Source of the DNA: Nomia melanderi
Lineage: Eukaryota > Arthropoda > Insecta > Hymenoptera > Halictidae
Assembly: GCF_051020985.1 (NCBI RefSeq)
Contig: NW_027475328.1
Span: forward strand, 1 to 64,000
Length of the DNA stretch: 64,000 bases
Reading direction: 5' to 3'
Shown here piece after piece: positions 13,487 to 24,200 of the stretch (positions are counted from its first letter, which is position 1; each line of letters begins with the position of its first letter). Both the position numbers and the translations under genes were made by a program. Below the pieces are notes generated by a model that saw only the letters and a list, made by a program, of their open reading frames with translations, did no database searches and was not told the DNA's origin.

Positions 13487-14630
13487 AAACTATATAGAAC
13501 TATATAAAACTATATAAAAATATTTAAATCTAATAAAACTATATAAAACTTTATAAATCTATATAAAACTACATAAAACTATATAAAGCTCTATGAAACT
13601 ATATGAAACTACATAAAACTATGTAAAGCCAATAAAACTATATAAAACTATATAAAACTAACAAAACTATATAAAACTATATAAAACTATAAAAAACTAT
13701 ATAAAACTATATAAAACTAACAAAACTATATAAAACTATATTAAACTGTATAAAACTATATAATGCTATATAAAACTATATGAAGCTATATAAAACAATA
13801 GAAAACTATATAAAACTATATAAAACTATATAAAACTATATAAAACTATATAAAACTGTATAAAACTATATGAAAACATATAAAGCTATATAAAACTATG
13901 TAGAACTATATAAAACTATATAAAACTGTATAATACTTTATAAAACTGTATAAAACTATATAAAACTATATAAAACTGTGTAAAACCATATAACGCTATA
14001 TAAAACAATATAAAACTATATAAAACAGTATAAAAATGTATAAAACTATATAGGCCTATATACAACTAATAAAACTATATAAAACTATACAATACTATAT
14101 AAAACTGTATAAAACTATATAAAACTGTATAAAACTGTACAAAACTGTATAAAATTATATAAAACTATATAAAACTAACAAAACTATATAAAACTATATA
14201 AAACTATGTAAAACTATATAGAACTATATAAAACTATATGACACATTATATTACTGTATAAACCTATATAAAACTGTATAAATCTATATAAAACTATATA
14301 AAACTATATAAAGCTATTTAAAAATATATAAAACTATATAATGCTATATAAAACTATATGAAGCTATATAAAACAATATAAAACTATATAAAACTATAAA
14401 AAACAATGTAAAACTATATAAAACTATATAAAACAATATAAAACTGTATTAAATTATATAGAAGTATATAAAACTGATAAAACTATCTAAAACTATATAA
14501 TACTATATAAAACTATATAAAAGTACTTAAAACAATATAAAACTAACAAAACTATATAAAACTATATAAAACTATATAAAACTATATAAAACCAAATAAT
14601 ACTAATAAAACAATATAAAACTATATAAAA

Positions 14631-14700
14631 CTATACAAAACTATATTAAACTCTATAAAACTATATAACATCATATAACACTATATAAAACTATATAAAA
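14631..14700 (+). repeat. 70-bp block shared with 1,297-1,366
   Basis: The ordered variants CTATACAAAAC, TATATTAAAC, TCTATAAAAC, TATATAACATCATATAACAC occur here, just before the satellite junction, and at 1,297-1,366. The part from TATATTAAAC onward also occurs at 3,103. This links the two ends of the AT array and shows that the variant series near the 1.8-kb duplication breakpoint is older than that duplication. Confidence 0.85.
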
Positions 14701-14811
14701 CTATATAAAACTATATAAAACTATATAAAGCTATACAAAACTATTAAAAACTATATAAAACGATATAAAACTATATACAACTATGTAAAACTATGTCAAA
14801 CTAATAAAACT

Positions 14812-14822
14812 ATATTGATACT
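14812..14822. other. Junction between the AT satellite and the 175-bp satellite
   Basis: The last recognisable AT units end in ACTATATT at about 14,816. Then come GAT and ACTTTGATTTAT, which is an internal position (about 147 of 175) of the other satellite's monomer. The switch takes place within about 4 bp, with no unique sequence, no element and no clear target-site duplication. Composition jumps from about 10% to about 54% G+C. The first 175-bp monomer therefore starts truncated. Confidence 0.93.
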
Positions 14823-17800
14823 TTGATTTATAGCGCTATCTCTAATAGCACCCGAGATATCACCAGATATATATTGGATTTTTACATGACCTTGGGTGTC
14901 CGGCCCCATGCGTCGGTGGTTTTCTCGCCCCTGCTGGTCCGAGGTCGTTCCCGCGGCACAGATTCATGCGCAAGGGCCTCATACGGACAATGAACTTTGA
15001 TTTACTGCGCTATCTCTAATAGCACCCGAGATATCACCAGATATATATTGGATTTTTCCCTGACCCTGACAGTCCGACCCCATGAGACGGTGGTTTTCTC
15101 GGCCCCTAGTGGTCCGAGGTCGTTCCCACTGCACAGATTCATGCGCCAGGGCCTCCTGCAGACAATGCACTTTGACTTATTGCGCTATCTGTAATAGCAC
15201 CCGAGATATCACCAGATTTATATTGGATTTTTCCCTGACCCAGAGTGTCCGACCCCATGAGACGGTGGTTTTCTCGGCCCCTGGTGGTCCGAGGTCGATC
15301 CCGCTGCACAGATTCATGCGCCAGGGCCTCCTGCAGACAATGTACTTTGGTTTATTGCGCTATCTGTAATAGCACCCGAGATACCACCAGATATATGCTG
15401 GATTTTTCCCTGACCCTGAGTGTCCGGCCCCATGTGTCGGTGGTTTTCCCGGCCCCTGGTGGTTCGAGGTCGATCCCGCGGCACAGATTCATGCGCCAGG
15501 GCCTCCTGCAGATAATTCGCTTTGGTTTATTGCGCTATCTGTAATATCACCCGAGATATCACCAGATATATATTGGATTTTTCCTTGAGCCTGAGTGTCC
15601 GGCCTCATGAAACGGTGGTTTTCTCGGCCCCTGGTGGTCCGAGGCCGTTCCCGCTGCACAGATTCATGCGCCATGCGCTTCCTGCAGACAATGCACTTTG
15701 ATTTATCGCGCTATCCGTAATAGCACCCGAGATATCACCAGATATATGCCGGATTTTTACATGACCTTGGGCGACGGATACAGAAAAGCTCTAATTTTCT
15801 CGGCCCCTGGTGGTCCGAGGTAGATCACGCTGCACAGATTCATGCGCCAGGGCCTCCTGCAGATAATTCACTTTGATATATTGCGCTATCTCTAATAGCA
15901 CCCAAGATATCACCAGATATATGCTGGATTTATCCCTGACCATGATTGTCCGGCCCCATGTGTCGGTGGTTATCTCGGCCCCTGGTGGTCCGAGGTCGAT
16001 ACCGCCGCACAGATTCATGCGCCTGGGCCCCCTGCAGATAATTCACTTTGATTTATTTCGCTATCTCTAATAGCACCCGAGATATCACCAGATATATATT
16101 GGATTTTCCCCTGACCCTGAGTGTCCGGCCCCATGAGACTGTGGTTTTCTCGGCCCCTGGTGGTACGAGGTCGTTCCCGCTGCACAGATTCATGCGCCAG
16201 GGCCTCCTGCAGACAATGCACTTTGATTTATTTCGCTATCTCTAATAGCACCCGAGATATAACCAGACATATATTGGATTTTTCCCTGACCCTGTGTGTC
16301 CGACCCCATGAGACTGTGGTTTTCTCGGCCCCTGGTGGTCCGAGGTCGTTCCCGCTGCACAGATTCATGCGCCAGGGCCTCCTATAGATAATTCACTTTG
16401 GTTTAGTGCGCTATCTGTAAGAGCACCCGAACTATCACCAGATATATATATTGAATTTTTCCCCGACCCTGAGTGTCCGGCCCCATGTGCCGGTGATTTT
16501 CTCGGACCCTGGTGGTCCGAGGTCGATCCCGCTGCACAGATTCATGCGCCAGGGCCTCCAACAGACAATGCACTTTGATTTATTGCGCTATCTGTAATAG
16601 CACCCGAGATATCACCAGATATATATTGGAGTTTTCCCTGACCCTGAGTGTCCGACCCGATGAGACGCTGGTTTTCTCGGCACCTGGTGGACCGAGGTCC
16701 TTCCCGCTGCACAGATTCATGCGCCAGGGCCTCCTGCAGACAATGCACTATGGGTTATTGGGCTATCTCTAATAGCACCCGAGATATCACCAGATATATA
16801 TTGGATTTTCCCCTTACCCTGAGTGTCCGACCCCATGAGACGGTGGTTTTCTCTGCCCCTGGTGGTCCGAGGTCATTCCCGCTGCACAGATTCATGCGCC
16901 AGGGCCTCCAGCAGGCAATGCACTTTGGTTTATTGCGCTATCTGTAATAGCACCCGAGATGTCACCAGATATATATTTGATTTTTCCCTGACCCTGACAG
17001 TCCGGCCCCATGAGACGGTGATTTTCTCGGCCCCTGGTGGTCCCACGTCGATCCCGCTGCACAGATTCATGCTCCAGGGCCTCCTACAGACAATGCACTT
17101 TGATTTAATGCGCTATCTGTAATAGCACCCGAGATATCAACAGATATATATTGGATTTTCCCCTGACCCTGAGTTTCCGGCCCCATGAGACGGTAGTTTT
17201 CTCGGCCCCTGGTGGTACGAGGTCGTTCCCGCTGCACAGATTCATGCGCCAGGGCCTCCTGCAGACAATGCACTTTGATTTATTTCGCTATCTCTAATAG
17301 CACCCGAGATATCACCAGATATATATTGGATTTTTCCCCGACCCTGTGTGTCCGACCCCATGAGACGGTGGTTTTCTCGGCCCCTGGTGGTCCGAGGTCG
17401 TTCCCGCTGCACAGATTCATGCGCCAGGGCCTCCTGCAGACAATGCACTTTGATTTATTGCGCTTTCTCTAATAGCACCCGAGATATCACCAGATATATA
17501 TTAGATTTTCCCCTGACCCTGAGTGTCCGGCCCCATGGGACGGTGGTTTTCTCGGCCCCTGGTGGTACGAGGTCGTTCCCCCTGCACAGATTCATGCGCC
17601 AGCGCCTCCTACAGACAATGCACTTTGATTTAATGCGCTATCTGTAATAGCACCCGAGATATCAACAGATATATATTGGATTTTCCCCTGACCCTGAGTT
17701 TCCGGCCCCATGAGACGGTAGTTTTCTCGGCCCCTGGTGGTACGAGGTCGTTCCCGCTGCACAGATTCATGCGCCAGGGCCTCCTGCAGACAATGCACTT

Positions 17801-18200
17801 TGATTTATTTCGCTATCTCTAATAGCACCCGAGATATAACCAGACATATATTGGATTTTTCCCTGACCCTCTGTGTCCGACCCCATGAGACGGTGGTTTT
17901 CTCGGCCCCTGGTGGTCCGAGGTCGTTCCCGCTGCACAGATTCATGCGCCAGGGCCTCCTGCAGACAATGCACTTTGATTTATTTCGCTATCTCTAATAG
18001 CACCCGAGATATCACCAGATATATATTGGATTTTTCCCCGACCCTGTGTGTCCGACCCCATGAGACGGTGGTTTTCTCGGCCACTGGTGGTCCGAGGTTG
18101 TTCCCGCTGCACAGATTCATGCGCCCGGGCCTCCTGTAGATAATTCACTTTGGTTTATTGCGCTATCTCTAATAGCACCCGAGATATCACCAGATATATA
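14820..18200 (+). repeat. Edge section of the 175-bp array, mostly class A monomers
   Basis: About 19 monomers next to the junction. The first is a hybrid: it has the class-B-like ACATGACCTTGGGTG joined to the class A GTCCGGCCCC (about 14,884-14,910). The monomer at about 15,720-15,895 is class-B-like (GGGCGACGGATACAG, near 15,770). The rest are class A with scattered changes, including occasional GTGTCGGTGG variants at 15,430-15,445 and 15,957-15,970. A three-monomer duplication lies at its right end and is listed separately. Confidence 0.85.
17060..18150 (+). repeat. Three-monomer (525-bp) tandem duplication
   Basis: About 17,070-17,600 matches 17,595-18,130 with a 525-bp (3 x 175) offset. 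Shared rare variants include the GATATCAACAG monomer (17,133 and 17,658), GAGTTTCCGG (17,171 and 17,696), GACGGTAGTTTTC and the TTATTTCGCT monomer. A few substitutions separate the copies. Confidence 0.85.
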
Positions 18201-18222
18201 TAGGATTTTCCCCGGACCCTGA

Positions 18223-21200
18223 GTGCCCGGCCCCATGAGACGGTGGTTTTCTCGGCCCCTGGTGGTCCGAGGTCATTCCCGCTGCCCAGATTCATGTGCC
18301 AGGGCCTCCTACAGACAATGCAATTTGATTTATTGCGCTATCTGTAATAGCACCCGAGAAAGCTCCATATATATGCTGGATTTTTACATGACTTTGGGTG
18401 ACGGATACCGAAAATCTGTAATTTTCTCGGCCCCTGGTGTTCCGATGTCGGTCCAGCTGCACAGATTCATGCGCAAGGGACTCCTACGGACAATGCACTT
18501 TGATTTATTGCGCTATCTGTAATAGCACCCGAGATATCACAAGATATATATTGGATTTTCCCCTGACCCTGAGTGTCCGGACCCATGAGACGGTGGTTTT
18601 CTCGGCCCCTGGTGGTCCGTGGTCCTTCCCGCTGCACAGAGTCATGAGCCAGGGCTTCCTGCAGACAATGCACTTTGATTTATCGCGCTATCTCTAATAG
18701 CACCCGAGATATCACCAGATATATATTGGTTTTTCCCCGGACCCTGAGTGTCCGGCCCCATGAGACGGTGGTTTTCTCGGCCCCTGGTGGTCCGAGGTCG
18801 TCCCCGCTGCCCAGATTCATGCGCCACGGCCTCCTACAGACAATGCACTTTGATTTATTGCGATATCTGTAATAGCTCCCGAGAGAGCTCCATATATATG
18901 CTGGAATTTTACATGACTTTGGGTGACGGATACTGAAAATCTGTAATTTTCTCGGTCCCTGGTGGTCCGATGTCGTTCCTGCTGCATAGATTCATGCGCA
19001 TGGGCCTCCTACGGACAATGCACTATGATTTATTGCGCTATCTCTAATAGCGCCCGAGATATCACCAGATATATATTGGATTTTCCCCTGACCCTGAGTG
19101 TCCGGCCCCATGAGACTGTGGTTTTCTCGGCCCCTGGTGGTCCGAGGTCGTTCCCGCTGCACAGATTCATGCGCCATGGCCTCCTGCAGATAATTCACTT
19201 TGGTTTATTGCGCTATCTCTAATAGCACCCGAGATATCACCAGATATATCTTGGATTTTTCCCTGACCCTGAGTGTCCGGCCCCATGAGACGGTGGTTTT
19301 CTCGGCCCCTGGTGGTCCGAGGTCGTTCCCGCTGCACAGATTCATGCGCCAGGGCCTGTTGCAGATAACTCACTTTGGTTTATTGCGCTATCTCGAATAG
19401 CACCCGAGATATCACCAGATATATATTGGATTTTTCCCTCACCCTGAGTGTCCGGCCCCATGTGACGGTGGTTTTCTTGGCCCCTGGTGGTCCGAGGTCG
19501 TTCCCGCTGCACAGATTCATGCGCCATGGCCTCCTGCAGATAATTCACTTTGGTTTGTTGCGCTATCTCTAATAGCACCCGAGATATCACCAGATATATA
19601 TTGGATTTTCCCCTGACCCTGAGTGTCCGGCCCCATGAGACGGTGGTTTTCTCGGCCCCTGGTGGTCCGAGGTCGTTCCCGCTGCACAGATTCATGCGCC
19701 AGGGCCTCCTGCAGATAATGCACCTTGGTTTATTGCGCTATCTGTAATAGCACCCGAGATATCACCAGATATATATTGGTTTTTCCCCGGACCCTGAGTG
19801 TCCGGCCCCATGAGACGGTGGTTTTCTCGGCCCCTGGTGGTCCGAGGTCGTTCCCGCTGCCCAGATTCATGCGCCACGGCCTCCTACAGACAATGCACTT
19901 TGATTTATTCCGCTATCTGTAATAGCACCCGAGAGAGCTCCATATATATGCTGGATTTTTACATGACTTTGGGTGACGGATACTGAAAATCTGTAATTTT
20001 CTCGGCCCCTGGTGGTCCGAGGTCGTTGCTGCTGCACACATTCATGCGCCAGGGCCTCCCGCAGACAATGCACTTTGATTTATTACGCTATCTCCAATAG
20101 CACCCGAGATATCACCAGATATATATTGGATTTTCCCCTGACCCTGAGAGTCCGGCCCCATGAGACGGTGGTTTTCTCGGCCCCTGGTGGTCCGATGTCG
20201 TTCCTGCTGCACAGATTCATGCGCAAGGGCCTCCTACGGACAATGCACTTTGATTTATTGCGGTATCTCTAATAGCACCCGAGATATCACCAGATATATA
20301 TTTGATTTTCCCCTGACCCTGAGAGTCCTGCCCCATGAGACGGTGGTTTTCTCGGCCCCTGGTGGTCCGAGGTCGTTCCCGCTGCACAGATTCATGCGCC
20401 ACGGCCTCCTACAGACAATGCACTTTGATCTATTGCGCTATCTGTAATAGCATCCGAGAGAGCTCCATATATATGCTGGATTTTTACATGACTTTGGGTG
20501 ACGGATACTGAAAATCTGTAACTTTCTCGGCCCCTGGTGGTCCGATGTTGTTCCAGCTGCACAGATTCATGCGCAAGGGCCTCCTACGGACAATGCACTT
20601 TGATTTATTGCGCTATCTCTAATAGCACCCGAGATATCACCAGATATATATTTGATTTTTCCCTGACCCTGAGTGACCGGCCCCATGAGACGGTGGTTTT
20701 CTCGGCCCCTGGTGGTCCGAGGTCGTTCCCGCTGCACAGATTCATGTGCCAGGGCCTCCTACAGACAATGCAATTTGATTTATTGCGCTATCTGTAATAG
20801 CACCCGAGAAAGCTCCATATATATGCTGGATTTTTACATGACTTTGGGTGACGGATACCGAAAATCTGTAATTTTCTCGGCCCCTGGTGTTCCGATGTCG
20901 GTCCAGCTGCACAGATTCATGCGCAAGGGACTCCTACGGACAATGCACTTTGATTTATTGCGCTATCTGTAATAGCACCCGAGATATCACAAGATATATA
21001 TTGGATTTTCCCCTGACCCTGAGTGTCCGGACCCATGAGACGGTGGTTTTCTCGGCCCCTGGTGGTCCGTGGTCCTTCCCGCTGCACAGAGTCATGAGCC
21101 AGGGCTTCCTGCAGACAATGCACTTTGATTTATCGCGCTATCTCTAATAGCACCCGAGATATCACCAGATATATAATGGATTTTTCCCTGACCGTGACAG

Positions 21201-24200
21201 TCCGGCCCCATGGGACGGTGGTTTTCTAGGCCCCTGGTGGTCCGAGGTCGTTCCCGCTGCACAGATTCATGCGCCAGGGCCTCCTGCAGTTAATTCACTT
21301 TGGTTTATTGCGCTATCTCTAATAGAACCCGAGATATCACCAGATATATATTGGATTTTCCCCTGACCCTGAGTGTCCGGCCCCATGAGACGGTGGTTTT
21401 CTCGGCCCCTGGTGGTCCGAGGTCGTCCCCGCTGCCCAGATTCATGCGCCACGGCCTCCTACAGACAATGCACTTTGATTTATTGCGATATCTGTAATAG
21501 CTCCCGAGAGAGCTCCATATATATGCTGGAATTTTACATGACTTTGGGTGACGGATACTGAAAATCTGTAATTTTCTCGGTCCCTGGTGGTCCGATGTCG
21601 TTCCTGCTGCATAGATTCATGCGCATGGGCCTCCTACGGACAATGCACTATGATTTATTGCGCTATCTCTAATAGCGCCCGAGATATCACCAGATATATA
21701 TTGGATTTTCCCCTGACCCTGAGTGTCCGGCCCCATGAGACTGTGGTTTTCTCGGCCCCTGGTGGTCCGAGGTCGTTCCCGCTGCACAGATTCATGCGCC
21801 ATGGCCTCCTGCAGATAATTCACTTTGGTTTGTTGCGCTATCTCTAATAGCACCCGAGATATCACCAGATATATATTGGATTTTCCCCTGACCCTGAGTG
21901 TCCGGCCCCATGAGACGGTGGTTTTCTCGGACCCTGGTGATCCGAGGTCGTTTCCGCTGCACAGATTCATGGGCCAGGGCCTCCTGCAGATAATTCACTT
22001 TGGTTTATTGCGCTATCTCTAATAGCACCCGAGATATCACCAGATATATCTTGGATTTTTCCCTGACCCTGAGTGTCCGGCCCCATGAGACGGTGGTTTT
22101 CTCGGCCCCTGGTGGTCCGAGGTCGTTCCCGCTGCACAGATTCATGCGCCAGGGCCTGTTGCAGATAACTCACTTTGGTTTATTGCGCTATCTCGAATAG
22201 CACCCGAGATATCACCAGATATATATTGGATTTTTCCCTCACCCTGAGTGTCCGGCCCCATGTGACGGTGGTTTTCTTGGCCCCTGGTGGTCCGAGGTCG
22301 TTCCCGCTGCACAGATTCATGCGCCATGGCCTCCTGCAGATAATTCACTTTGGTTTGTTGCGCTATCTCTAATAGCACCCGAGATATCACCAGATATATA
22401 TTGGATTTTCCCCTGACCCTGAGTGTCCGGCCCCATGAGACGGTGGTTTTCTCGGCCCCTGGTGGTCCGAGGTCGTTCCCGCTGCACAGATTCATGCGCC
22501 AGGGCCTCCTGCAGATAATGCACCTTGGTTTATTGCGCTATCTGTAATAGCACCCGAGATATCACCAGATATATATTGGTTTTTCCCCGGACCCTGAGTG
22601 TCCGGCCCCATGAGACGGTGGTTTTCTCGGCCCCTGGTGGTCCGAGGTCGTTCCCGCTGCCCAGATTCATGCGCCACGGCCTCCTACAGACAATGCACTT
22701 TGATTTATTGCGCTATCTGTAATAGCACCCGAGAGAGCTCCATATATATGCTGGATTTTTACATGACTTTGGGTGACGGATACTGAAAATCTGTAATTTT
22801 CTCGGCCCCTGGTGGTCCGAGGTCGTTGCTGCTGCACACATTCATGCGCCAGGGCCTCCCGCAGACAATGCACTTTGATTTATTACGCTATCTCCAATAG
22901 CACCCGAGATATCACCAGATATATATTGGATTTTCCCCTGACCCTGAGAGTCCGGCCCCATGAGACGGTGGTTTTCTCGGCCCCTGGTGGTCCGATGTCG
23001 TTCCTGCTGCACAGATTCATGCGCAAGGGCCTCCTACGGACAATGCACTTTGATTTATTGCGGTATCTCTAATAGCACCCGAGATATCACCAGATATATA
23101 TTTGATTTTTCCCTGACCCTGAGTGTCCGGCCCCATGAGACGGTGGTTTTCTCGGCCCCTGGTGGTCCGAGGTCGTTCCCGCTGCACAGATTCATGCGCC
23201 AGGTCCTCCTACAGACAATGCACCTTGGTTTATTGCGCTCTCTGTAATAGCACCCGAGATATCACCAGATATATATTGGATTTTCCCCGGACCCTGAGTG
23301 TCCGGCCCCTTGAGACGGTGGTTTTCTCGGCCCCTGGTGGTCCGAGGTCATTCCCGCTGCCCAGATTCATGCGCCAGGGCCTCCTACAGACAATGCAATT
23401 TGATTTTTTGCGCTATCTGTAATAGCACCCGAGAAAGCTCCATATATATGCTGGATTTTTACATGACTTTGGGTGACGGATACCGAAAATCTGTAATTTT
23501 CTCGGCCCCTGGTGTTCCGATGTCGGTCCAGCTGCACAGATTCATGCGCAAGTGCCTCCTACGGACAATGCACTTTGATTTATTGCGCTATCTGTAATAG
23601 CACCCGAGATATCACAAGATATATATTGGATTTTCCCCTGACCCTGAGTGTCCGGCGCCATGAGACGGTGGTTTCCTCGGCCCCTGGTGGTCCGAGGTCG
23701 TTCCCGCTGCCCAGATTCATGCGCCACGGCCTCCTACAGACAATGCACTTTGATTTATTGCGATATCTGTAATAGCTCCCGAGAGAGCTCCATATATATG
23801 CTGGAATTTTACATGACTTTGGGTGACGGATACTGAAAATCTGTAATTTTCTCGGTCCCTGGTGGTCCGATGTCGTTCCTGCTGCATCGATTCATGCGCA
23901 TGGGCCTCCTACGGACAATGCACTATGATTTATTGCGCTATCTCTAATAGCGCCCGAGATATCACCAGATATATATTGGATTTTCCCCTGACCCTGAGTG
24001 TCCGGCCCCATGAGACGGTGGTTTTCTCGGCCCCTGGTGGTCCGAGGTCCTTCCCGCTGCACAGATTCATGCGCCAGGGCCTCCTGCAGATAATTCACTT
24101 TGGTTTATTGCCCTATCTCTAATAGCACCCGAGATATCACCAGATATATATTGGATTTTCCCCTGACCCTGAGTGTCCGGCCCCATGAGACTGTGGTTTT

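Larger units (their letters stand above)
1..14818 (+). repeat. AT-rich 10-bp satellite array (ACTATATAAA family)
   Basis: The whole stretch is head-to-tail copies of a 10-bp unit, ACTATATAAA, all in one orientation, roughly 1,500 units. Frequent 9-bp variants (ACTAATAAA, ACTAACAAA) are scattered through it, along with point variants such as ACTGTATAAA, ACTCTATAAA, ACAATATAAA, GCTATATAAA and ACTATATAAC. The consensus is 6 A, 3 T, 1 C and no G, so about 10% G+C with strong strand asymmetry: G appears only in variants. Each unit contains TATATAAA and an AAAA tract. No interspersed unique sequence, element or gene was seen. Longer duplications are superimposed and listed separately. An AT-rich minisatellite of heterochromatic type is the simplest reading. 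No known family name is claimed. The array continues past the left edge. Confidence 0.97.

Noticed and set aside
1..14818. Genes, promoters or replication origin in the AT-rich array
   Set aside because: No open frame of useful length exists because TAA-type stops recur in every unit. TATA-like motifs and low melting stability follow from the repeat itself and do not identify a promoter or origin.
14800..14840. Transposable element or target-site duplication at the satellite junction
   Set aside because: The two satellites join directly. I saw no terminal repeats, poly-A tail beyond the satellite's own units, or duplicated flank.
15450..15480. tRNA-like internal promoter (B box) in monomers with GGTTCGAGGTC, also near 34,890, 35,766, 47,828 and 53,441
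   Set aside because: GGTTCGAGGTC resembles a B box, but most monomers have GGTCCGAGGTC, no A box lies at a suitable distance and no cloverleaf can be drawn. Probably chance. A tRNA-derived origin cannot be shown.
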